Origin: Bernardetia sp963719525
GTDB lineage: Bacteria > Bacteroidota > Bacteroidia > Cytophagales > Bernardetiaceae
Direction of reading: 5' to 3'
Assembly: GCA_963719525.1 (NCBI GenBank)
Contig: CAVRCG010000004.1
Coordinates: 2,542,001-2,606,000, forward strand
Length of the DNA: 64,000 nucleotides
Shown one piece after another: positions 19,123-26,268 of this stretch; positions within the stretch are counted from its first letter, which is position 1, and each line of letters opens with the position of its first letter. The translations under genes were made by a program, and so were the position numbers. The notes under the pieces are model-generated. The model did not search any database. It was not told the DNA's origin and was given only the letters and a program-made list of their open reading frames with translations.

Positions 19123-20322
19123 ATGAATCAAGATACAATTAATCCAGAAAATCAAACTAAAAGTTTAAATAAAAAACCAAATTTTGATTTACAAAAACTT
19201 ATTCGTTCTAATATTTTAATTCTAAAGGCTTACTCTTCTGCCCGAGATGAATATAAAAAGAGTGATATAGAAGTTACAAAAATAGATGAAAATTTTCAAT
19301 CTGTTGCACCTATTTTCTTAGATGCTAATGAAAACGCACTTGGTTCACCTCTTTCTGATATGGTCGGAACGGATTACAATCGATATCCAGACCCTAATCA
19401 GAGAGAAATAAAAACACAACTTGCAAAACTAAAAAATATAAATGAAAAACAAATTTTTGTAGGAAATGGAAGCGATGAAGCAATTGATTTGCTTTTTCGA
19501 ATTTTCTGTATTCCAAGAAAAGACAACGTACTTATTTGTCCTCCTACGTATGGAATGTATGCCGTTTGTGCAGCCATAAATGATATAGAAATCAGAAAAA
19601 CAGTATTAAAAACAAATTTCCAATTAAATGTAAAAGAAATAAAAAAACAAATTGATGAGAATACAAAACTGATTTTTGTTTGTAGTCCGAATAATCCAAC
19701 AGGGAATTTGATTGATAAAGAAGATATTAAAGAATTATGTCAAAGTTTTAATGGAATTGTAGTTGTCGATGAAGCCTATATTGATTTTGTAAGTATTGAT
19801 AAGGATAATTCAGAAGTTAGTTTTGTTTCTGAATTAGAAAATTATCCAAATCTTGTAGTCTTACAGACACTTTCGAAGGCGTGGGGAATGGCTGGACTTC
19901 GACTGGGAATGGCTTTTAGTTCGGCTGAGATTATTGAGTATTATAAAAAAACAAAGCCACCCTATAATGTAAATATGCTTACTCAAAAAATAGTTTTGAA
20001 AGCTTTAAATTTTCCTCAAAAAATAAAACAAACTGTTCAAGTTTTGAATTTTGAACGTGAAAAACTGATTAAAAATTTGAATAATTCAGCTAGATTTCCA
20101 TTTATAGAAAAAATATTTCCTTCAGATACAAATTTTGTTTTAGTAAAATTAAAAGACTGTATAAAAGTAGAAGAGGTATATAATTTTCTGATACAACAAA
20201 ACGAAATTGTGGTAAGAAATCGTTCGAAAGAACCTTTGTGTGAAGGTTGTTTAAGGATTACGATCGGAACGCCAGAAGAAAATGAACTACTTTTAGCTAC
20301 TTTAGAAAGATATGAAGAATAA
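19123..20322 (+). CDS. hisC: Histidinol-phosphate aminotransferase
   Basis: HisC transfers the amino group of glutamate to imidazole-acetol phosphate in histidine synthesis; it is a PLP-dependent class I/II aminotransferase. Motifs: NRYPDP (residues 84-89), NGSDEAIDLLFR, CPPTYGMY, SPNNPTGN, VVDEAYIDF and the PLP lysine in LQTLSKAWGMAGLRLG. The tail carries the substrate-binding arginine in LRITIGTPEEN. At 399 residues it is about 45 longer than usual; the extra part is a hydrophilic N-terminal stretch before the typical FDLQKLIRSNI start, so translation may really begin at a later codon. No other his gene is in view. Confidence 0.92.
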   Translation: MNQDTINPENQTKSLNKKPNFDLQKLIRSNILILKAYSSARDEYKKSDIEVTKIDENFQSVAPIFLDANENALGSPLSDMVGTDYNRYPDPNQREIKTQLAKLKNINEKQIFVGNGSDEAIDLLFRIFCIPRKDNVLICPPTYGMYAVCAAINDIEIRKTVLKTNFQLNVKEIKKQIDENTKLIFVCSPNNPTGNLIDKEDIKELCQSFNGIVVVDEAYIDFVSIDKDNSEVSFVSELENYPNLVVLQTLSKAWGMAGLRLGMAFSSAEIIEYYKKTKPPYNVNMLTQKIVLKALNFPQKIKQTVQVLNFEREKLIKNLNNSARFPFIEKIFPSDTNFVLVKLKDCIKVEEVYNFLIQQNEIVVRNRSKEPLCEGCLRITIGTPEENELLLATLERYEE

Positions 20323-20434
20323 TTTGGAGCTTGTCGATGAACAGATGTCCATAGAAATAAATGTTGATAATGATAATATGAGTAACATTCTAAAATAGAA
20401 AGATTGCTACCAAATTTTATTCTGTGCAATCGTC

Positions 20435-20480
20435 TTTTTTTCCATAGAATAGGGTTTGCAAACCCTATTTTATGGAAAAA
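20435..20480. repeat. Palindrome, GGTTTGCAAACC family, second copy
   Basis: The core AATAGGGTTTGCAAACCCTA is a perfect palindrome of 22 bp (with the final TT), and the flanks TTTTTCCATA and TATGGAAAAA pair as well. It matches the architecture of the 17942-17984 copy. It lies between hisC and elbB; the remainder of that 410-bp spacer holds no gene I can support. Confidence 0.82.
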
Positions 20481-20677
20481 GCGAACTATTATTTTGTCTA
20501 AAACAAGTTTATATATAGAAATTGGAAAATGTCATTCATATTGTAATGAGGAATGTTATTATATTTTTGACTTCGTTCAAAATGACAACTACAATTATTC
20601 TTACGGCTACAATAACATTATAAACAATAGCAAGACGAAGCTTAAAATATTAATTTTTTAATTCAATTCAATTTTTC

Positions 20678-20685
20678 TACTTTTG
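20678..20685 (+). promoter_or_regulatory. Candidate -7 box for elbB
   Basis: TACTTTTG matches TAnnTTTG, 50 bp before the elbB ATG. No clear TTTG lies at the right distance upstream, so only the -7 half is supported. Confidence 0.4.
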
Positions 20686-20734
20686 GAATACAATTTCTAA
20701 GAAATCAATTTATTAAACTAAAAAGCTAAAAATT

Positions 20735-21433
20735 ATGAAAATAGGTGTTTTATTATCAGGCTCAGGAGTTTATGATGGTGCAGAAATTCAGGAAACAGTT
20801 TTGATTTTATTGGCTTTAGAACAATCAGGAGCATCTTATTTTTGTATTGCTCCAGATATTGAGCAGCATCATGTCATAAATCATTTGACAGGAGAACCCA
20901 TGAACGAAAAAAGAAATGTACTTGTAGAAGCTGCCCGAATAGCAAGAGGAAATATTAAAAAATTGTCGGATGTAAGTACAGAAGATATGGACGGACTTGT
21001 AATGCCTGGTGGGTTTGGGGTAGCTAAAAATTTTACAAAATGGGCATTTGAAGGTGCAAAGGGAGAAATAAATCAAGATGTAAAAAAACTTATTACTCAA
21101 ATGGTAAAACAAAGTAAGCCGATTGCAGCCGTTTGTATGTCGCCTACTACGGTCGCAAAAGCACTAGAAGGAAGTGGAATTGAAACTAGTCTAACAGTAG
21201 GAACAACAAAAGAAAAATCACCTTATGAGATTGCAGAAATTAATGGAGAAATGAAAAAAGTAGGTGCAAATCCTGTTTTGTGTTCGGTTACAGAAGTAAT
21301 TACAGATGATGCAAATAATATTGTTTCTTCGCCTTGTTATATGATGGAAGCAAATATTAGCCAAATTAATGAAGGAATACAAAAAACGATAGCCAAACTT
21401 GTGGAGATGATTACATTACAAAGAGAAAGTTGA
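20735..21433 (+). CDS. elbB: ElbB-type glyoxalase (DJ-1/PfpI superfamily)
   Basis: The 232 residues are homologous along their length to ElbB (YhbL), a class I glutamine amidotransferase-like protein with glyoxalase activity, once linked to isoprenoid synthesis. Recognisable stretches are IGVLLSGSGVYDGAEIQE at the start, the catalytic-site Glu/His region, GLVMPGGFGVAKN near 89-101 and the nucleophile elbow AAVCMSPTTVAKAL with the Cys near 133. Its true substrate in the cell is not settled. It appears to be transcribed alone, with strong hairpins about 300 bp downstream. Confidence 0.92.
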   Translation: MKIGVLLSGSGVYDGAEIQETVLILLALEQSGASYFCIAPDIEQHHVINHLTGEPMNEKRNVLVEAARIARGNIKKLSDVSTEDMDGLVMPGGFGVAKNFTKWAFEGAKGEINQDVKKLITQMVKQSKPIAAVCMSPTTVAKALEGSGIETSLTVGTTKEKSPYEIAEINGEMKKVGANPVLCSVTEVITDDANNIVSSPCYMMEANISQINEGIQKTIAKLVEMITLQRES

Positions 21434-21462
21434 AATAGTTAGCAGTTAATTCAAAAAACTAA

Positions 21463-21493
21463 TGTTGGTGTTTTAGCGAAGCAATACCAACAA
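21463..21493. repeat. TGTTGGTGTTTTAGCGAAGC repeat, inverted
   Basis: TGTTGGTG and TACCAACA arms enclose TTTTAGCGAAGCAA. Related elements are at 8302-8333, 35732-35763 and 59798-59831. Each sits just beyond a gene end or start. Confidence 0.65.
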
Positions 21494-21733
21494 GATCAAA
21501 TTGCTTTACCGATTGAATTTAATGTTTGACCGACCTGTTCTTTAGATATATTGAAGAAACAAATCTTGTATCGATTCTTACCGTATATTAGCGTAACGAT
21601 TAAGACAAAGACACACAAATTTGATTTGATGATTTTGTTCTTAATTATAAAAACTTTGAGGAAATTGAGGAATAACTGAATTGAAACTTATTTAAGAAAG
21701 AAGGACTTTTGAATTGTATACTTATAATCACAA

Positions 21734-21787
21734 AAGCACCTTTTCAGAAATTAGATTTTTACTTCAAAATTTCTTAAAAAGATGCTT
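21734..21787. terminator. Long imperfect hairpin downstream of elbB
   Basis: AAGCACCTTTTCAGAAATT at 21734-21752 pairs with AATTTCTTAAAAAGATGCTT at 21768-21787 with two or three mismatches. It is 300 bp past the elbB stop. It may end the elbB message, or form the body of a non-coding RNA with the next hairpin. The spacer from 21494 to 21733 holds no gene I can support. Confidence 0.5.
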
Positions 21788-21813
21788 AGTTTTTAGGATA
21801 GGATTGATTGAAA

Positions 21814-21848
21814 TAAGTCAGCAAATTTGTTGCTGACTTATTTTTTTG
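21814..21848 (+). terminator. Strong Rho-independent terminator
   Basis: Perfect 11-bp stem TAAGTCAGCAA (21814-21824) and TTGCTGACTTA (21830-21840), 5-nt loop, then TTTTTTT. It is on the + strand although the nearest + gene, elbB, ended 380 bp earlier. From here to 22024 I see only AT-rich sequence. Confidence 0.8.
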
Positions 21849-22024
21849 TGCTTATGTAAAAAAATTTTAAAAATGATTTACTATAAGTAGTTGTAATTTA
21901 CCATTTTATTAGCAATTTGCAAATTATTCTTCTACTTAATTTAGTTCTTTGACAATTTTTACCCTAATATTTGTAATAATCAAATTGTAAAGCCAATTTT
22001 TCTAAATACGTTTCTACTATCTTC

Positions 22025-22849
22025 TTAATTCTGTGGCGAGCCATCTTCTACCCAACATTCGATACTTTTTATTTCTGCATCTGAAAGCGTAAGACCAGAA
22101 GAACGAGGTGGCATTGAACGAGAAGCAACACGACTCAGCACTCGTGCAGCACTTCCAGAAACCTCACTAAAAGTAGATAATTTTGGAGATTGATTGCCAG
22201 AATGACAACCCGAAATAGCACAATTTGTATTTATAATTGATGCTACATTATCGGTATAATTTACGCCTGATTGTAGAGTTGCTTGGGCTGTTGCTTCACA
22301 ATTTTCCGAATCTTTTACAGAAATGGCATAACTACCCGCTCCTAGATTTGAGAAATTAGCCTCGTTTTGGAAAGCTCCACCATCAATACTGTACTGATAA
22401 TTTCCACTTCCACCACTTGCTACTACTGTTATCGAACCATCACTTGAATCACAACCTGCATTTACTGAAGTTACAGAAATAGTAGGTGCATCTGCATTTT
22501 GAACTGTTGCTTTTTGATTTGTTGTACAGTTTTCTGTATCCTTTACTGTTATTGTATATTCTCCAGCAGCCAGATTTTCAAAGGTTCTATTGCTTTGAAA
22601 ATTTCCACTTCCTAGTTGATAAGTAAGTGTTCCTGTTCCTCCTGTTGCTGTAACAACTAATTTTCCTGTATTGGCTGCACAACCTGTATTTTCTGAAGTT
22701 ATTGATAGTGTTGGAGGATTACTACAAGGCGTATCTACTGGGTCTGGAGTGGTGTCTGGCTCTGGGTCGTCTGTTCCTCCACATGAAAAAAAAACGATAG
22801 TAGAGAAAATGGTAATAAATAGAACGAGAAAAAAAGAATTGTTTTTCAT
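22025..22849 (-). CDS. Lipoprotein with SprB-like repeats and a cytochrome-like tail
   Basis: 274 residues: lipoprotein signal with lipobox FFSCGG, a Pro/Asp/Glu linker, then two SprB-type repeats (about 45-115 and 115-185; each with SVNAGC/TSENTGC, DGSI or TGKL, GSGNYQYSID, NLGAGSYAISVKD, ENC). The last 80 residues contain CAISGCHSG (a C-x4-CH site) and SMPPRSSG, as in small c-type cytochrome modules of membrane-bound dehydrogenases, so haem binding is possible but the spacing is not the standard CxxCH. A surface-exposed lipoprotein is likely. The combination with a haem-like module is unusual for a gliding adhesin-type repeat. It is upstream of nothing obvious; rdgB is next on the same strand. 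Confidence 0.72.
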   Translation of the reverse strand: MKNNSFFLVLFITIFSTIVFFSCGGTDDPEPDTTPDPVDTPCSNPPTLSITSENTGCAANTGKLVVTATGGTGTLTYQLGSGNFQSNRTFENLAAGEYTITVKDTENCTTNQKATVQNADAPTISVTSVNAGCDSSDGSITVVASGGSGNYQYSIDGGAFQNEANFSNLGAGSYAISVKDSENCEATAQATLQSGVNYTDNVASIINTNCAISGCHSGNQSPKLSTFSEVSGSAARVLSRVASRSMPPRSSGLTLSDAEIKSIECWVEDGSPQN

Positions 22850-22935
22850 AGAGAAGTAGCTTTTGAATAAAAGTAAGTATTTTTGAATTTTCCGAAGAGT
22901 ATTTTCTCAAATGTAAGAATAATAGTTGATTATGG

Positions 22936-23547
22936 CTACACTTTGTTAAGCATATTTAGAAAATCAACTAGTTTTCTGGTTGCGATTGCTCTATGACTAA
23001 TTTTGTTTTTTTCTTCTAAAGACATTTTTGCAAACGTTTTCTCATAACCATCTGGGACAAAAATAGGGTCGTAGCCAAAACCATCTTTTCCTGTTGGTTC
23101 TTCGATTATTTTACCTTTAATTATTCCTTCAAATTGATGTTTTTTTCCATCTACAATGAGCGTAAAGACAGTTTTGAATTGTGCTTTTCGATTCGAATTT
23201 CCTGCTTCTGCTTGCTGCTTTAAGTTTCTCAAAACTAATTTCATATTTTCGTCTGCATCTCTAAACGAACCCATAATTTTGTCTGCATACATAGCCGAAG
23301 AAACTCCTGGTTCTCCATTTAAGGCTTCAACTTCTAACCCTGTATCATCTGCAAAACAGTTGGTATTATATTTTTGATATACATAAACAGCTTTTTGTTC
23401 CGAATTTCCTTCAATAGTAGGAGTAGTTTCTGGAATTTCCTCTGTGCAACCGATTTCTTTTAGGCTTACCAATTCGATGTTGGAAGGCAAAACAGCACTT
23501 ACTTCTTTTATTTTTTTAGGATTGTTGGTAGCAAAACAGATTTTCAT
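22936..23547 (-). CDS. rdgB: XTP/dITP diphosphatase (Ham1/RdgB)
   Basis: RdgB hydrolyses dITP, ITP and XTP to the monophosphates, keeping deaminated purines out of DNA. The 203 residues are typical. Motifs: KICFATNNPKKIKEV at the start, CFADDTGLEVEALNGEPGV with catalytic Asp near 67-68, the F-GYDPIFVPDGY region near 156-168 and KNKISHRAIA near 180-189. It lies 86 bp upstream of the SprB-repeat lipoprotein gene on the same strand, possibly co-transcribed. Confidence 0.96.
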   Translation of the reverse strand: MKICFATNNPKKIKEVSAVLPSNIELVSLKEIGCTEEIPETTPTIEGNSEQKAVYVYQKYNTNCFADDTGLEVEALNGEPGVSSAMYADKIMGSFRDADENMKLVLRNLKQQAEAGNSNRKAQFKTVFTLIVDGKKHQFEGIIKGKIIEEPTGKDGFGYDPIFVPDGYEKTFAKMSLEEKNKISHRAIATRKLVDFLNMLNKV

Positions 23548-23570
23548 ATTTTTGTTTTTAGTGTTAATAT

Positions 23571-23672
23571 AATTCTTGATAAATCAATGTGAGCTATTTT
23601 TTGTTGTAATTTAAAGGTAACAATTTGATTTATCAAATTTTAAAGCTAATTTCATTGTAATCTAAATTTTAA
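23571..23672. repeat. TTGATAAATCAA-type dispersed repeat
   Basis: CTTGATAAATCAA at 23575-23587 and TTTGATTTATCAAA at about 23624-23637, followed by TTTTAAAGCTAATTTCAT. The second half matches the element at 3331-3438 (GATTTATCAA-ccAAAAAGCTAATTTTA). It lies between the divergent rdgB and RING-like genes and may hold the promoters of both. Confidence 0.55.
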
Positions 23673-23730
23673 AGTAAAACAGTCTTGAAAGCTAATTTCT
23701 ATAAAATCGTAAAGTAGAAAAAATTAAAAT

Positions 23731-24486
23731 ATGACTATTCATACATTAGAAAAAGAAAAACATAATAATTTTTTGGCACAAAACAGAATTGATCCAATTA
23801 CAGGTGATTTGTTACAAGAAAATGATGAAATTGTGATTTGTGCAAACTGTAAATCTGCTTTTCTAATTGACTCTTGGGAATATATGAATCAGCAGCATTG
23901 TAATCAAAGTTTGACTTTAAAAAATATTCCTGTTAATGAAGTAGTTAGAATGGAAAAAGCTGCTTTTATTAATCTATTAGAAATAAAAACGTATTCAAAT
24001 TTTGATGCAGCCTACAAAGCAGCAGCTCCTTATTCTTTGACTGGTTTTGCTTCCTTTTTTATTGCGCATTGGCTTGGATTTATTCAACTTAATACGATTA
24101 ATTTAGCACATTTTGTTTCTTGGTTTTTTGTTCTTGTATTTTATGTCAGTTCTCCTTACAAAAAATTAGTAAGAATAAAAAATAATGTATTACTATTTAG
24201 TGAAACTGATTTAGAGATAAGAGACATAATTAGTATAGAAATTGAGAAACCCAGACGATTTTTTATTACCAATACGATAGGAAAACTTTATAAAAAGAAG
24301 AGAGATCTGTTTAAACTAAAAATAATAGACAGATGGAATCTAACACACAATATTTTGATGAACACTAGCGAGTTAGAACGAATAAATAATGAAACCAATT
24401 TGCTACAGAAATTTGTCAAAAACCCTTTTCCTCTTCTTTCCGTTAATCAAAAGATTGAAAAAAAAATAATAAATCAAGCCGATTGA
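23731..24486 (+). CDS. RING-like zinc domain membrane protein, paralogue 1
   Basis: 251 residues. Residues 1-62 form a compact zinc-binding module with RIDPITGD (19-26), IVICANCKSAF (34-44; Cys37, Cys40) and Trp49, His56, Cys57. The Cys-x2-Cys ... Trp ... His-Cys pattern, with a preceding Pro-Ile-Thr-Gly turn in place of a first Cys pair, resembles bacterial RING/U-box-like treble-clef domains. Two hydrophobic segments follow (near 104-122 and 127-145), then a soluble beta-rich domain of about 100 residues that could be a bacterial PH-like fold. The zinc module is N-terminal of the helices, so it is probably cytoplasmic. It is the first of three tandem paralogues with 20-30 bp gaps. The function is unknown; no ubiquitin-like protein, E1 or E2 lies nearby. 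Confidence 0.7.
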   Translation: MTIHTLEKEKHNNFLAQNRIDPITGDLLQENDEIVICANCKSAFLIDSWEYMNQQHCNQSLTLKNIPVNEVVRMEKAAFINLLEIKTYSNFDAAYKAAAPYSLTGFASFFIAHWLGFIQLNTINLAHFVSWFFVLVFYVSSPYKKLVRIKNNVLLFSETDLEIRDIISIEIEKPRRFFITNTIGKLYKKKRDLFKLKIIDRWNLTHNILMNTSELERINNETNLLQKFVKNPFPLLSVNQKIEKKIINQAD

Positions 24487-24516
24487 GTAAACTAAGCGAA
24501 TTAAGAAAGTACAAAA

Positions 24517-25305
24517 ATGACTATCCATACTTTAGATAAAGAAACACACAGCGAATTTTTAGCTCAAAAAAGAATAGATCCAATTACAGGCGACTTATTA
24601 CAAGAAAATGATGAAATTGTAATTTGTGCTGCTTGTAAATCTGCTTTTCTAGCTGACTCATGGGAATATATTGATAGAAAACATTGCGACCAACATGTTA
24701 CTTTGAGAGAAATCCCGAAACAAGAAGTCTTCAAATTAGACAAAAATAATTTTAATTCTGGTTATTTGAATGTAGAATTACTTGACCCAAGAATGGTTTT
24801 GAGAGCGCACGAAGGCGTTTTTTCTGGTGTCGGAATTTTGGTTAGTTTGGTTTCTATTTTACTTTCTCTCAACTACATTTTTCCTTTTCTGGCTTATTTT
24901 ATAGGGCTTGGAGTAGGAAAAATAAAATATAGTTATTTCAGTTCTTACAACAAAACATTAGAAATAGAAAACAGAAACTTGGTTATAGATAGAGGACTAA
25001 AAACACAAAGAACTTTTTCTTTTGATGCCATTGATAAAGTTACAAATGAAAAAAGAAGTGTTTATTCTAATTTACTTTCTTTGGGTATTTACAGGCAAGC
25101 TCGTCCGACAAGTGACTTTAAGATAAAAATTTGGGGAAAAGGAGAACATAAAACATTTAACTTTTTGATAGAAGACCAAAAGTTAAAACGTTTTGAGAGA
25201 GAAAACCAACTTCTTACAAAACTGAACAGAATGGCAGCGTCAAATGTAAAACATAATAGGCTAAATAGTATGAGAGCCATCGATAATCAATTGGAAAATT
25301 TGTAA
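24517..25305 (+). CDS. RING-like zinc domain membrane protein, paralogue 2
   Basis: 262 residues with the same layout as the gene before it. The first 62 residues are nearly identical (MTIHTLDKETH, RIDPITGD, IVICAACKSAF, Cys37, Cys40, His56, Cys57), while the rest has drifted strongly: helices near 106-126 and 128-145 and a different beta-rich C-terminal half (LVIDRGLKTQRTFSFDAIDKV). Conservation limited to the zinc module and overall plan points to a shared N-terminal partner and different C-terminal roles. Spacing of 30 bp from paralogue 1 and 21 bp to paralogue 3 implies one message. Confidence 0.7.
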   Translation: MTIHTLDKETHSEFLAQKRIDPITGDLLQENDEIVICAACKSAFLADSWEYIDRKHCDQHVTLREIPKQEVFKLDKNNFNSGYLNVELLDPRMVLRAHEGVFSGVGILVSLVSILLSLNYIFPFLAYFIGLGVGKIKYSYFSSYNKTLEIENRNLVIDRGLKTQRTFSFDAIDKVTNEKRSVYSNLLSLGIYRQARPTSDFKIKIWGKGEHKTFNFLIEDQKLKRFERENQLLTKLNRMAASNVKHNRLNSMRAIDNQLENL

Positions 25306-25326
25306 ACTTTATAAAATTTGTAAATA

Positions 25327-26121
25327 ATGACTATTCATATTTTAGATGAAGAAAAACATAGTGATTTTCTAAGTCAAGAACGAATTGACCCAATTACTGG
25401 AGATATTTTGGAAGGGGGAGATAAGATTGTGATTTGTGCAAGCTGTAAATCTGCTTTCTTTGCTGACTCGTGGACTTATATGAACGGCAAACATTGCAAT
25501 CAAACGCATACTTTAAGAGAAATACCGAAACAGGAAGCTGTAAAGATTGATAGAGAATCAAGAAACGAACGGTTAGACAAACTTGCTTTCTTTCAATTCA
25601 GGACAGTAAGACAATCAGAAGTTACTGGTATTTATACTGGTTTTTTTGCTTTGATTGGTGGTTTGATGTCCTTATCAACCTTTCTTTTTAGTATGAATAG
25701 TATTATTTTTAGTGCTGTCCCTGTTTTAATCGGTATAGGCATTGGAAAAAAAATGTACAAACAAAAAACACTTTTTCTAAACTCTGGCTATTTTATAATT
25801 GATAAAGACAAAAGAAATCAAATTGTTATTTCTATTCAAGAAGTTAAATCTATCAAAGTAGAGAAAGCAAAATTATTTTCTCGCCTTGCAAATTTATTTA
25901 GTGAAGGAGATGATTATTATGACTTAATTATCACAACAAAAACAGGAGAAATATATGAAGTATTTATTTCAGAAAATGAAGTTGAAAGAATTAAAGAAGA
26001 AACTAATATTTTGAAAAGATATTCACTTCTATCTGATTCTGAAAATTCTGCTCAAAGTGTTTCTCTTTTTAATGATTCAAATGATAGAAACGACAGAATA
26101 GACATGGGTTCGCCTTTTTAA
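25327..26121 (+). CDS. RING-like zinc domain membrane protein, paralogue 3
   Basis: 264 residues: zinc module again at 1-62 (MTIHILDEEKH, RIDPITGD, IVICASCKSAF; Cys37, Cys40, His56, Cys57), a linker, two hydrophobic segments near 104-124 and 126-142, and a beta-rich end (FIIDKDKRNQIVISIQEVKSIKVEKAKLFSRL) with a Ser/Asn/Asp-rich tail. The HSDFLSQERIDPITGD start differs a little from copies 1 and 2. The tail ends in MGSPF. It is the last of the triplet; 148 bp of repeated sequence then separate it from the FAD oxidoreductase. Confidence 0.7.
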   Translation: MTIHILDEEKHSDFLSQERIDPITGDILEGGDKIVICASCKSAFFADSWTYMNGKHCNQTHTLREIPKQEAVKIDRESRNERLDKLAFFQFRTVRQSEVTGIYTGFFALIGGLMSLSTFLFSMNSIIFSAVPVLIGIGIGKKMYKQKTLFLNSGYFIIDKDKRNQIVISIQEVKSIKVEKAKLFSRLANLFSEGDDYYDLIITTKTGEIYEVFISENEVERIKEETNILKRYSLLSDSENSAQSVSLFNDSNDRNDRIDMGSPF

Positions 26122-26142
26122 AAAATTAGATAGTAGAAAAAA

Positions 26143-26246
26143 GCTGCGTAGTAGAATGCGCAATGTTTTTAGAATTTAATTGTATTGCAATTTTCAGAAA
26201 GCTGCGTAGCTGCGCAATGTTTGTAGAATGCGTAATGTTTGTAAAA
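26143..26246. repeat. GCTGCGTAG / AATGTTT short repeats
   Basis: Imperfect direct repeats: AAGCTGCGTAGTAGAATGCG, CAATGTTTTTAGAA, then AAGCTGCGTAGCTGCGCAAT, GTTTGTAGAATGCGTAATGT, GTTTGTA. The units are made of GCTGCGTAG, TAGAATGCG and AATGTTTGTA. They fill the spacer before the FAD oxidoreductase start. Confidence 0.7.
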
Positions 26247-26268
26247 TACAAAACAAAAATAAAAAAAA

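Noticed and set aside
23731..26121. A full bacterial ubiquitin-like conjugation operon
   Set aside because: No ubiquitin-like, E1-, E2- or JAB-type gene lies within the window next to the RING-like triplet, so only the zinc module is claimed.
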